Assembly: GCA_001871685.1 (NCBI GenBank)
Contig: MNVK01000044.1
Location: forward strand, 1 to 32,337
Source: Nitrospirae bacterium CG1_02_44_142
GTDB taxonomy: Bacteria; Nitrospirota; Thermodesulfovibrionia; Thermodesulfovibrionales; UBA1546
Length of the DNA stretch: 32,337 nucleotides
Direction: 5' to 3'
The notes beneath the pieces were generated by a model. It worked only from the letters and a program-made list of their open reading frames with translations, was not told the origin of the DNA and did no database searches. Below are positions 15,943 to 23,099 of the stretch, piece by piece; the stretch's first letter is position 1; each line of letters opens with the position of its first letter. The translations under genes and the position numbers were made by a program.

Positions 15943-15999
15943 GGCAGCGCATTTTGCGAAGCAAAATACGAAAAATTGCGGCGGCGAAAAAGCGAGGGC
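15943..15999. repeat. Right inverted arm of the restriction-modification cassette
   Basis: In order: GGCAGCGC (15943-15950), hairpin ATTTTGC-GAA-GCAAAAT (15951-15967), core ACGAAAAATTGCGGCGGCG plus AAAAA (15968-15991), and GCGAGGGC (15992-15999). Core and outer blocks match the left arm in inverted orientation, while the hairpin occupies the same place with a different stem sequence. The tRNA-Ser 3' end is 36 nt further on. Confidence 0.75.
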
Positions 16000-16035
16000 G
16001 AGGCAACAACCCTCAAAAACGCTGAAATTGTAAAA

Positions 16036-16126
16036 TGGCGGAGGGGGTGAGATTCGAACTCACGTCCCGATATAATCGGGAAACGATTTTCAAGACCGTC
16101 GCCTTCAACCGCTCGGCCACCCCTCC
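16036..16126 (-). tRNA. tRNA-Ser (TGA anticodon)
   Basis: A class II tRNA of 91 nt with encoded CCA. The acceptor GGAGGGG/CCCCTCC, discriminator G, anticodon stem ACGGT/ATCGT with loop CTTGAAA (anticodon TGA), a long variable arm, and T arm GTGAG/CTCAC are all present. The variable arm is a 7-bp palindrome (16065-16081) that also occurs in the SWIB leader. The restriction cassette lies just beyond its 3' end, a favoured side for integration. Confidence 0.96.
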
Positions 16127-16131
16127 AAAAA

Positions 16132-16166
16132 AGCTATCAGCTCTCAGCGTTCAGCTAACAGCAAAA
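16132..16166. repeat. Five-unit heptamer array upstream of tRNA-Ser
   Basis: Units AGCTATC, AGCTCTC, AGCGTTC, AGCTAAC and AGCAAAA run end to end for 35 nt, starting 5 nt upstream of the tRNA-Ser 5' end. Read in another phase the word is NNTCAGC. The same word is present inverted at 16256-16290. Confidence 0.75.
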
Positions 16167-16218
16167 GCAGTAATTATTATAGCAAATACAGGTCATCATG
16201 GCACAGTTTTGCTGGGTC

Positions 16219-16255
16219 TAAAATAAAAAGCCCTCAAAAAGGGCTTTTTATTTTA
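16219..16255. terminator. Bidirectional rho-independent terminator
   Basis: A near-perfect palindrome: TAAAATAAAAAGCCCT (16219-16234) pairs with AGGGCTTTTTATTTTA (16240-16255), a GC core flanked by A runs and T runs that work in both directions. On the minus strand it ends the rnf operon 38 nt after rnfB. Confidence 0.88.
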
Positions 16256-16290
16256 CTGAAAGCTGACTGCTGAAAGCTGATTACTGTTTT
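16256..16290. repeat. Five-unit heptamer array after rnfB
   Basis: Units CTGAAAG, CTGACTG, CTGAAAG, CTGATTA and CTGTTTT run end to end for 35 nt, between the terminator and the rnfB stop codon (2 nt away). The reverse-complement word, NNTCAGC, is that of the array at 16132-16166. Confidence 0.75.
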
Positions 16291-16292
16291 TC

Positions 16293-17474
16293 TTATGCTG
16301 CCTCAGCTTTTTTCTTTTTCTTTTCCGCCGAGGCCGCAAAGACCTCTGATGCGTTGAATGTCCCGTCTATTGCCTGAACAGGACACCTTGCCGTGCAGAT
16401 TCCGCAGCCTATACATTTATCTTTATCAATTGAGTGCTTTTTCTTCAACTCGCCTAAGGGCGCATTAACAGGACACACCTTTGCACATATCTGGCATCCA
16501 ATACATTTATCCAGCACAAATGCCTTTGACCTGTGAGGTATGAAATCAGTGATTGCCTTTGTCGGGCACTTTGGAACGCATAAGCCGCATACCTTGCACT
16601 TGTTTATGTCAATCCTTGAAAGATTATTCTCAACAGAAGGGGCATCAAACGGGCAGACCTTAACGCAGATGCCGCATGCAATGCATCCGACCTGACAGTT
16701 CTTTCTTGTGTCTCCGCCTTTATCCTTTGAATGGCATGTAACCAAGACCTGCTTTGATGCAGGAAGGACTTCTATGACCTTCACAGGACATGCCTTTTCG
16801 CATTTCCTGCAGCCTGTGCATTTCACTATATCAACAACAGGAAGATGGTCCTCGCTCATAGTTATTGCGCCAAAAGGACATACCCTTGAGCATGTGCCGT
16901 AACCAAGGCATCCGTATCTGCAAGACTTATCCCCGCCCCCTGCAAGTATCGCAGCCCTGCAGTCCTGCACGCCTTCGTATCTGAATTTTTTAACTGACTT
17001 AGACCAGCCTCCCTGACACATAATCCTTGCAAAGTTAGGCTCTAACGCAGATGCCGTCTTGCCTGTTATCCTTGCAACTGCCTCAGCGCTCTTTGCGCCT
17101 CCGGGGATACATAAATTAGACGCAACATCGGGCTCTTTGACCACAGCCTCTGCATACTGTTCGCACCCTGCAAATCCGCATGCGCCGCAGTTTGCGCCCG
17201 CAAGAACATCCCTTACCTGCTCAACCTTAGGGTCGGTCCGGACGGCAAATCTTTTTGCTGCCAGGGCCAATACGACGCCGAAAAAAGCGCCTACACCGGC
17301 AAGGAAGACAAGTGTCCATTTAATCAGGGGAATAATGTCTATCTTTTCCTTTGCCTCAACCCCGCCGCCAACACCGGCAAAAACAGAAGTAGAGCAGAAG
17401 AGCAGAAGAACAATAGAGCAGTAGAATGAAAAAGCAATAATAGTTATCTTTTTTATTTTGGAATCATTAAACAT
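16293..17474 (-). CDS. rnfB: Rnf complex subunit RnfB, polyferredoxin
   Basis: A 393-residue iron-sulfur subunit, the likely entry point for electrons from reduced ferredoxin. A membrane helix spans about 52-73. The RnfB four-cysteine motif is at Cys96, 99, 104 and 122. Cys185/189/195/199 and five regular CX2CX2CX3C motifs starting at 219, 264, 293, 324 and 354 follow, so about seven [4Fe-4S] clusters; this is at the large end of the family. Residues 1-34 form an extra hydrophobic segment resembling a signal peptide, largely encoded by an octamer array. GAGGAG before the ATG supports this start. The tail is Lys/Ala-rich. Confidence 0.96.
   Translation of the reverse strand: MFNDSKIKKITIIAFSFYCSIVLLLFCSTSVFAGVGGGVEAKEKIDIIPLIKWTLVFLAGVGAFFGVVLALAAKRFAVRTDPKVEQVRDVLAGANCGACGFAGCEQYAEAVVKEPDVASNLCIPGGAKSAEAVARITGKTASALEPNFARIMCQGGWSKSVKKFRYEGVQDCRAAILAGGGDKSCRYGCLGYGTCSRVCPFGAITMSEDHLPVVDIVKCTGCRKCEKACPVKVIEVLPASKQVLVTCHSKDKGGDTRKNCQVGCIACGICVKVCPFDAPSVENNLSRIDINKCKVCGLCVPKCPTKAITDFIPHRSKAFVLDKCIGCQICAKVCPVNAPLGELKKKHSIDKDKCIGCGICTARCPVQAIDGTFNASEVFAASAEKKKKKAEAA
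17391..17430. repeat. Five-unit octamer array inside rnfB
   Basis: Units AGAGCAGA, AGAGCAGA, AGAACAAT, AGAGCAGT and AGAATGAA have period 8. On the coding strand they give residues 15-28 of RnfB. The reverse-complement word recurs in the rnfA-rnfB spacer. Confidence 0.7.
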
Positions 17475-17525
17475 AAGTCACTCCTCTAACTTTTATTACA
17501 AACAGTAGCAACAGAAAATAAAAAC

Positions 17526-17557
17526 GGTTGCACTACTGCTCTTCTGTTCTACTGCTC
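17526..17557. repeat. Octamer array in the rnfA-rnfB spacer
   Basis: TACTGCTC, TTCTGTTC and TACTGCTC, preceded by a weaker unit, have period 8 and are the reverse complement of the word inside rnfB. The rnfB start codon therefore lies between two inverted arrays about 95 nt apart. Confidence 0.6.
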
Positions 17558-17560
17558 TGG

Positions 17561-18154
17561 CTATAGCGTAATCAGTCCTGAAAAACCTGTAAAAGCCAGC
17601 GCTACCAAACCTGCTACAATAAAGGCTATCGGCAGTCCCCTGAAAGGAATAGGTACATCGGCAAGCTCAAGTTTTTCGCGGATGCTTGCCATTATTACAA
17701 GCGCAAGCGCAAACCCGAGTCCTGAACCAAATGCGAAAGCAAGGCTCTGGATAAAACTATACTTCTCGCCTGCATTTATCAATGGAACTGCAAGTATGAT
17801 ACAGTTGGTAGAGATAAGGGCAAGGTAGATGCCGAGTTTGTAATAAAGCCCCGGCGATACCTTTCTCATTATAGTGTCTGCGGCCTGAACAAATCCTGCA
17901 ACAACGCCGATAAACACGATAATCTTCAGAAAAGTGATATCAAGAGGAATCATTATTCCATTAAAAACAACCCAACTGATGGCAGCGCTTATCATCATAA
18001 CAGCAGTAAACGTAATGCTCATTCCCACTGCAGTCTCCATTTTTTTGGAGACGCCGAAGAATATGCAAAGTCCGAGAAACCTCGTGAAGACAAAATTATT
18101 TATCAGCGAAGCTGATATAATTAATTCAAAAAGTTTTGTAAATTCACTTCCCAT
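17561..18154 (-). CDS. rnfA: Rnf complex membrane subunit RnfA
   Basis: A 197-residue integral membrane protein with about six helices, homologous to NqrE. The conserved FTRFLGLCIFFGVSK segment (about 24-37) and the inverted-topology TNCIILAVPL segment carry the cysteines that hold the intramembrane iron-sulfur centre shared by RnfA and RnfE. AGGAGG precedes the ATG, and the gap from rnfE is 22 nt. RnfA and RnfE together form the pathway by which electrons cross the membrane. Confidence 0.96.
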   Translation of the reverse strand: MGSEFTKLFELIISASLINNFVFTRFLGLCIFFGVSKKMETAVGMSITFTAVMMISAAISWVVFNGIMIPLDITFLKIIVFIGVVAGFVQAADTIMRKVSPGLYYKLGIYLALISTNCIILAVPLINAGEKYSFIQSLAFAFGSGLGFALALVIMASIREKLELADVPIPFRGLPIAFIVAGLVALAFTGFSGLITL

Positions 18155-18176
18155 AGCTTCCTCCTGTCTCTATCCA

Positions 18177-18815
18177 TTAATGCGAATAATGCGAAGCGCG
18201 CGCGCCTTTTCCCAGATATTTTGCATCAAACCAGTTGAATGCCGCCATCAATATCCCGACTGCAAAGAAGCCGCCAGCCGGCATAATCATTATCAAAAGC
18301 GGTTTTGCATGTATTATCGGCATCCCCCACAGAGAACCCCTGCCAAGAAGTTCCCTGAAGAAACTTATAACTGTAAGAGCAAACAGGAACCCGGCCCCGA
18401 ACCCTATGCCGTCAGCCATTGAAGGGGCAAATTTATTTTTGCTTGCGAACATCTCCGCCCTGGCAAGGATGGATGCGAACGCAACTATAAGCTGTATGTA
18501 AAGCCCCATCTGTTTATATACGTCGGGGACTGCAGCTGCCATTGTCATATCAGTAATCGTAACCCAGCCTGATATGACAAGCATGAAAATGGGCAGTCTT
18601 ATCTTTGGGTGGATTACCTTTCTCATCAAAGAAATTGTAATGTTGACCATAACCTGAACAAACAAAACAGCGCTTCCCATCAAAACACCGTTCTTGAGGT
18701 TGTTTGTAACAGCAATGGAAGGGCAGAGGCTGAGGGCAAGCCTGAATATGGTATTTTCCTTTACGATTCCGTTTGTTATAAGTTTCCAGTAATTAACTTT
18801 GTTTGTGTCCGGCAT
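18177..18815 (-). CDS. rnfE: Rnf complex membrane subunit RnfE
   Basis: A 212-residue membrane protein with about six helices, paralogous to RnfA and homologous to NqrD. It shows NGIVKENTIFRLALSLCPSIAVTN near the start and the second conserved region around ADGIGFGAGFLFALTVI. The ATG at 18815 is chosen because GGAGGAG lies just upstream and it matches the family start. This makes rnfE overlap the end of rnfG by 23 nt. The upstream in-frame ATG at 18860 would add a non-conserved segment. Confidence 0.95.
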   Translation of the reverse strand: MPDTNKVNYWKLITNGIVKENTIFRLALSLCPSIAVTNNLKNGVLMGSAVLFVQVMVNITISLMRKVIHPKIRLPIFMLVISGWVTITDMTMAAAVPDVYKQMGLYIQLIVAFASILARAEMFASKNKFAPSMADGIGFGAGFLFALTVISFFRELLGRGSLWGMPIIHAKPLLIMIMPAGGFFAVGILMAAFNWFDAKYLGKGARASHYSH

Positions 18816-19386
18816 TCCCTGCTCCTCCTTCCTTGATGGTTTTGATGAGGAATTCAACACCTTTCTTTACCGCATCCTCGGTGACAGCCCTGCTGGAGAT
18901 GGTCGCGCCTGAGATTGCCTGTATGAATTCTGTTGTATCTGTTTTTAAAACCTTTAAATGTTCTATGTCTTTATCTTTAAACTGCCCCTTAAACGAAACA
19001 GTCTCAATCTCATCGCCAAGTCCGGGGGTTTCCGCATGATGGAGGATGTTTATCTTCTGCACCTTAAAGCCCTTGTCAACTGCAATGAGGATATCAATGT
19101 AGCTTGAATATCCTTTGCCGAATGACTGAACAACATAACCGATAACCTCATCCCCTTTTTTGGCGGCAAAATATTCAGCAGGCTTTTCGTGTATTGTCCA
19201 GTCTCCTGCTTTTTCTATCTTGTCTGCTTCGGGCATTAGTTCTTTAAGCGCCTTCTCTTTTGCTATTTTATTATTCTGAAACATTATTGGCGACGTCTTG
19301 GCGTATACAAATGCAAGGATGAGCCCGCCGATGAGATATACGATTACAAGATTAAGCGTTATCTTTAGGATATCCTTGCCTGTCAT
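18793..19386 (-). CDS. rnfG: Rnf complex flavoprotein RnfG
   Basis: A 197-residue subunit with one N-terminal membrane helix (about 8-30) and a periplasmic FMN-binding domain. The flavinylation motif SGAT is at 159-162; FMN is attached covalently to the Thr (T162) by ApbE in this family. Upstream is HHAETPGLGDEI, also conserved. Its ATG overlaps the rnfD TGA by 4 nt, so the two are translationally coupled. It relays electrons between RnfD and the RnfA/E pair. Confidence 0.96.
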   Translation of the reverse strand: MTGKDILKITLNLVIVYLIGGLILAFVYAKTSPIMFQNNKIAKEKALKELMPEADKIEKAGDWTIHEKPAEYFAAKKGDEVIGYVVQSFGKGYSSYIDILIAVDKGFKVQKINILHHAETPGLGDEIETVSFKGQFKDKDIEHLKVLKTDTTEFIQAISGATISSRAVTEDAVKKGVEFLIKTIKEGGAGNAGHKQS

Positions 19387-20426
19387 TTCTTAATCTCCCT
19401 TGCTTTTGTTTTTTCCAGCGCGCCAAAGACCTTTGATTTAAAACCGCGGTCTATGAGCGGCGCAAAACAGTTCATAAGAAGGATTGCAAACATGACGCCT
19501 TCAGGGTATCCGCCTTTTAGCCTTATGAGCATTGTAAGAAAGCCGCAGCCTATACCGAAAACTATCTGCCCTTTTCTTGCAGAAGGGCATGTCACATAGT
19601 CGGTTGCCATAAAGAATGCGCCGAGCATGAGGCCGCCGCTCAAAAGGTGTATCAGGGGGTCGCCTGCGAAAAGGAGCATTTTCCCTGTCTCGGGGCTTTT
19701 GCCTCCGAATATCCATGCAAGGACTGCGACTGTTCCGAGGAATGAGGCAGGGACGTGCCATGTGATGTATCTTTTGTAAAGCAGGAATCCTGCGCCAATT
19801 AATAACGCCAGCGCTGACGTCTCGCCGATAGAGCCAGCCCTGTGTCCGTTAAAAAGTTCTGCGTAGAGATTAATCTTATCACCGAAGACCTCAATTAATT
19901 TTGAAAGACCTTCCTCTTTCAGGATACCGAGTGGGGTAGCAGTGGTCGTTGCGTCAAGCATGACAAAGGCAGCATCCGGTTTGGTCCAGATTGTCATGAG
20001 CCTCGGAAATGATATAAGCAGGAACGCCCGTCCAATCAGCGCCGGGTTGAATACATTATAACCAAGCCCTCCGAATAACTGTTTTGCGATGATGACGGCG
20101 ATAAAAGAGCCAATGATAGGGATGTAAAAAGGCACTGACGCCGGAAGGTTCATGCCGAGCAAAAGGCCTGTGAGAAAGGCGCTTCCGTCATTAACGGCAA
20201 TTTTCTTTTTAAGCGCTTTCTGGAAAAGATATTCGGATAACAAAGCAGAGATTATTGCAAGCGCTACTGTAAACACTGCCCTCGGACCAAAGAAATATGC
20301 TCCCATTACCACGGCAGGCAGCAGCGATATGCTAACGCTCCACATTATCCTGCTCGTGGTCTCTTCATCCCTGACATGAGGGCTTACAGTAACTATAAGT
20401 TCGTGTTCTTTTTTTACATCAGCCAT
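19383..20426 (-). CDS. rnfD: Rnf complex membrane flavoprotein RnfD
   Basis: A 347-residue integral membrane subunit with about nine helices, homologous to NqrB and to the electron-transfer family of covalent flavoproteins. The conserved LGYNVFNPALIGRAFL segment and the flavinylation motif within LDATTTATPLG (about 158-167) are present; a Thr here carries covalent FMN. GGAGG precedes the ATG. The spacer to rnfC upstream holds a head-to-head pair of heptamer arrays. Confidence 0.96.
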   Translation of the reverse strand: MADVKKEHELIVTVSPHVRDEETTSRIMWSVSISLLPAVVMGAYFFGPRAVFTVALAIISALLSEYLFQKALKKKIAVNDGSAFLTGLLLGMNLPASVPFYIPIIGSFIAVIIAKQLFGGLGYNVFNPALIGRAFLLISFPRLMTIWTKPDAAFVMLDATTTATPLGILKEEGLSKLIEVFGDKINLYAELFNGHRAGSIGETSALALLIGAGFLLYKRYITWHVPASFLGTVAVLAWIFGGKSPETGKMLLFAGDPLIHLLSGGLMLGAFFMATDYVTCPSARKGQIVFGIGCGFLTMLIRLKGGYPEGVMFAILLMNCFAPLIDRGFKSKVFGALEKTKAREIKK

Positions 20427-20444
20427 CTAACCTCCAAGCAAAAA

Positions 20445-20518
20445 ATTCAAGATTCAAGATTGAAGATTCAATTAAATACAGGTTCAAAATATTGAATATT
20501 GAATGTTGAATTTGTTTC
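20445..20518. repeat. Head-to-head pair of heptamer arrays in the rnfC-rnfD spacer
   Basis: 20445-20479: ATTCAAG, ATTCAAG, ATTGAAG, ATTCAAT and a degenerate unit. 20484-20518: TCAAAAT, ATTGAAT, ATTGAAT, GTTGAAT and a degenerate unit that runs into the rnfC stop codon. Each array is five units of 7 nt, 4 nt apart, and the words are reverse complements, so an imperfect hairpin can form in the operon mRNA. Confidence 0.78.
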
Positions 20519-21857
20519 ATGGTTTCGTCTGCGACTTTGCCAGTCTTACAAGCTGGACTATCGGCCTTTTTGAAGGGCATACAAATGCGCATGAGCCGCA
20601 TTCAAAACAGTCAAAAAGGTTGTATTCCTTTGCATCCTCGTAATGTCCCTTCTCGGAAAGTATGCTCAGCATTGACGGCATAAGGCCCATAGGGCATATA
20701 TCAATGCACCTTCCGCACCTTATGCACGGCCCATATTCCTCAGTGTGTACAACGCCTTCCTCCGGGATAACAAGTATTCCTGAAGTCCCTTTTGTCACAG
20801 GAACATCAAGCGTTGAAAGGGCAAAGCCCATCATCGGGCCGCCTGACACCACCTTGCCTGCGCTGTTTTTAAAGCCGCCGCACTCATCAACAATATCAGA
20901 GATAAGCGTGCCTATCTTTACCATTAAATTCGCAGGATTCTTTATGCCCTCTCCCGTTACAGTAACGACTCTTTCTATCAAAGGCTTGCCGTATCTCGCT
21001 GCCTCATACACGGCAAGCGCAGTACCTACATTCTGCACCACAACCCTGACATCCATCGGAAGCCCTCTCGGAGGAACTTTTCTTCCGGTTAGAGCGCTTA
21101 TAAGCATCTTTTCAGCGCCCTGCGGATACTTAACCTCAAGTCCGCAGACTTCAATAATCCCCCCTTGCCCCCCTTTAGTAAAGGTGGGGAGGGGGGATTT
21201 ATTTACAGCCTGTTTCATTGCTTCAATCGCATCGGGCTTGTTGTTCTCAATCCCGATAAATCCTTTATTCACTCCGAGGATGCGCATGAGTATCTTCAAC
21301 CCTTCAACTATATCGCTGGATTTTTCCAACATCAGCCTGTAATCTGCGGTAAGATACGGCTCGCACTCAGTGCCGTTAATAATTATTGTATCAATCGGCT
21401 TTTCTTTTGGAGGAGAGAGCTTAACAAGCGTCGGAAAAGCTGCGCCGCCCATGCCGACAATTCCGGCAGCCTTTACTTTTTCCTTCAGTTCATCGGCAGA
21501 CAGTTTGATGTAATCTGGATTATCTTTAAGAGAAGTCCATTCTTCTTTCCCATCATTCTCTATCACTACGGAATTTACCATCCTGCCCATTGCATTCGGA
21601 AACTCCGCTATTGCAATCACCTTCCCTGACACGGATGAATGGACAGGCGCTGATACAAAACCTCCGGGTTCTCCAATGACCTCGCCTTTTTTGACTTCCT
21701 TTCCGATGCTGACTATGGGTTTGCAAGGCGCTCCGATGTGCTGGCTTAAAGGAATGACGACTCTCTGCGGGGACTTTGCTTCTTTGATGGCACTGCCTTT
21801 TGCAATGTCTTTTTTGTCAGGCGGATGTATGCCGCCTTTGAATGTTGCAAGAGCCAT
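20517..21857 (-). CDS. rnfC: Rnf complex NADH-binding subunit RnfC
   Basis: A 446-residue peripheral subunit where NAD+ is reduced. The N-terminal biotinyl-like region (GKEVKKGEVIGEP) is followed by the NqrF/NuoF-like domain with GMGGAAFPTLVKL (135-147), a SLBB-like part, and two [4Fe-4S] ferredoxin motifs (Cys378-388 and Cys417-427). Residues 220-234 (KSPLPTFTKGGQGGI) are encoded exactly by a 45-bp palindromic repeat inserted in frame. It is the first gene of rnfCDGEAB, with GAGGAG before the ATG and a promoter upstream. No cytochrome gene accompanies the operon. Confidence 0.96.
   Translation of the reverse strand: MALATFKGGIHPPDKKDIAKGSAIKEAKSPQRVVIPLSQHIGAPCKPIVSIGKEVKKGEVIGEPGGFVSAPVHSSVSGKVIAIAEFPNAMGRMVNSVVIENDGKEEWTSLKDNPDYIKLSADELKEKVKAAGIVGMGGAAFPTLVKLSPPKEKPIDTIIINGTECEPYLTADYRLMLEKSSDIVEGLKILMRILGVNKGFIGIENNKPDAIEAMKQAVNKSPLPTFTKGGQGGIIEVCGLEVKYPQGAEKMLISALTGRKVPPRGLPMDVRVVVQNVGTALAVYEAARYGKPLIERVVTVTGEGIKNPANLMVKIGTLISDIVDECGGFKNSAGKVVSGGPMMGFALSTLDVPVTKGTSGILVIPEEGVVHTEEYGPCIRCGRCIDICPMGLMPSMLSILSEKGHYEDAKEYNLFDCFECGSCAFVCPSKRPIVQLVRLAKSQTKP
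21156..21200. repeat. 45-bp palindromic repeat inside rnfC
   Basis: The plus strand reads AATCCCCCCTTG and, in inverse, ends with GGGGGGATTT around a CTTTAGTAAAG centre. This CCCCCC/GGGGGG dispersed palindrome is a familiar intergenic repeat type. It is exactly 15 codons here and adds residues 220-234 to RnfC. Confidence 0.8.
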
Positions 21858-21902
21858 TTAATCTTTCTCCTCAAAAGGAAGTTACCGGCAAAAAGCCTAC
21901 AA

Positions 21903-21932
21903 TTAATAACATTAAAAATAGAAATATGTCAA
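21903..21932 (-). promoter_or_regulatory. Promoter of the rnf operon
   Basis: On the minus strand TTGACA (21932-21927), an 18-nt spacer and TATTAA (21908-21903) lie upstream of rnfC, giving a leader of about 40 nt with a GAGGAG ribosome site. The -35 is perfect and the -10 fair. No riboswitch-like structure fits in this short leader. Confidence 0.55.
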
Positions 21933-21999
21933 GAGTTGTGATAAAATGGGCTATGAAATTGATTGATTTTATAAACCCAAAGATGGAAGGAGGTGCTAA

Positions 22000-23037
22000 A
22001 TGAATAGAAGTAAGACTGTTGCGGTATGTTTGTTTGTCTTTTTAACCTGTTTCCCCCTTCTATCATATGCTGGGACTTTGAAAGCAAATAAACAGGGGAA
22101 AGTCTCCAAAGAGATTTTGAAATTAAAAAATCTAAGACGGTCACAAATAAATATCTTCAAAAATAGAGAGGGAATAAAAGTATTCCTATTTGCTGAAGAT
22201 GAAAAAGTAGAGATTCTGGAAGGGTCTTATTGTGGAGGCGAAGAGGGTGACAAGCAATATACCGGCAACTACCAACTTATAAGCACAAAAGACAATAAAA
22301 TCGTATCAAAAATAGATTTAGGTAAAGACTACGAGTTTGTAGAAAATACTCTACATAGCGGTCTTAATCTTTTTGTCATGCCACAGACATACGAACAACT
22401 TATCATGATTTATCAATACCGAAGCTGCAATACCGAGGCGGTAGAGTTTTATCGTGTTGATGTTGAAGGGCGTATTTATAAAGTTAATTTCATTGATAAA
22501 GATGGAACGGTAGCGACGGGACAGACAACTGGTCCTGATGGTGGCATTTCCGGAACCGAAGGAGATATAACTTTTTGTAGCTATAATAATGGCGTGGGAT
22601 ACACGTTTTGCGATTCGTATAATTATAATGCGAAAGATTTTATCCAAACTGCAATTTCTATGACACAGGGGGAAACAATTGATGGTGAACCAAGACGGAT
22701 ACTTTTTGAATATATATCAGCATTATCTCAAGAAGATTATAAAAGGGCTGTCTATTACTATGGCGGGTCTTATGACCTTTTAATTAAATTAAATCCTGAT
22801 ATAAATCCAAATGATAAGCCGAAATTATTTGAGCGATATTGCATAAAGAATGGAGGGAAATGCCTTATATCCGAATATCCAGATTTTATAGATATTAAAT
22901 CGTCTATGCAGTTAAAATCCGGGGAATTGGAAGTGACTTTTAAACCGGACAATAAGCCGGATTTTGAATTCAGAGTAAAACGTATGAATGGAGAGTTTAA
23001 GGTAATGGATTTGCCTCCTCGTAACTCTCACAAATGA
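22000..23037 (+). CDS. Exported protein of unknown function
   Basis: A 345-residue protein with a clear Sec signal peptide (MNRSKTVAVCLFVFLTCFPL, cleavage near SYA). The mature part is not recognised. It has several Cys residues in likely disulfide-forming positions, a Gly/Thr-rich middle (VATGQTTGPDGGISGTEGD), and a C-terminal section (LSQEDYKRAVYYYGG to the end) reminiscent of small lumazine- or NTF2-like exported domains. GGAGGTG sits 6 nt before the ATG. It heads a same-strand group of four genes that are AT-richer than the neighbouring rnf and trp genes. Confidence 0.7.
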   Translation: MNRSKTVAVCLFVFLTCFPLLSYAGTLKANKQGKVSKEILKLKNLRRSQINIFKNREGIKVFLFAEDEKVEILEGSYCGGEEGDKQYTGNYQLISTKDNKIVSKIDLGKDYEFVENTLHSGLNLFVMPQTYEQLIMIYQYRSCNTEAVEFYRVDVEGRIYKVNFIDKDGTVATGQTTGPDGGISGTEGDITFCSYNNGVGYTFCDSYNYNAKDFIQTAISMTQGETIDGEPRRILFEYISALSQEDYKRAVYYYGGSYDLLIKLNPDINPNDKPKLFERYCIKNGGKCLISEYPDFIDIKSSMQLKSGELEVTFKPDNKPDFEFRVKRMNGEFKVMDLPPRNSHK

Positions 23038-23099
23038 TTATGAACAAATGAGGAATCGAGTTGTTTTATAAATTTATATTTTCTCATCGGAGGTGTTTT

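Noticed and set aside
17475-17560. Missing gene between rnfA and rnfB
   Set aside because: Only a ribosome site and octamer units are present; rnfCDGEAB is complete without another gene.
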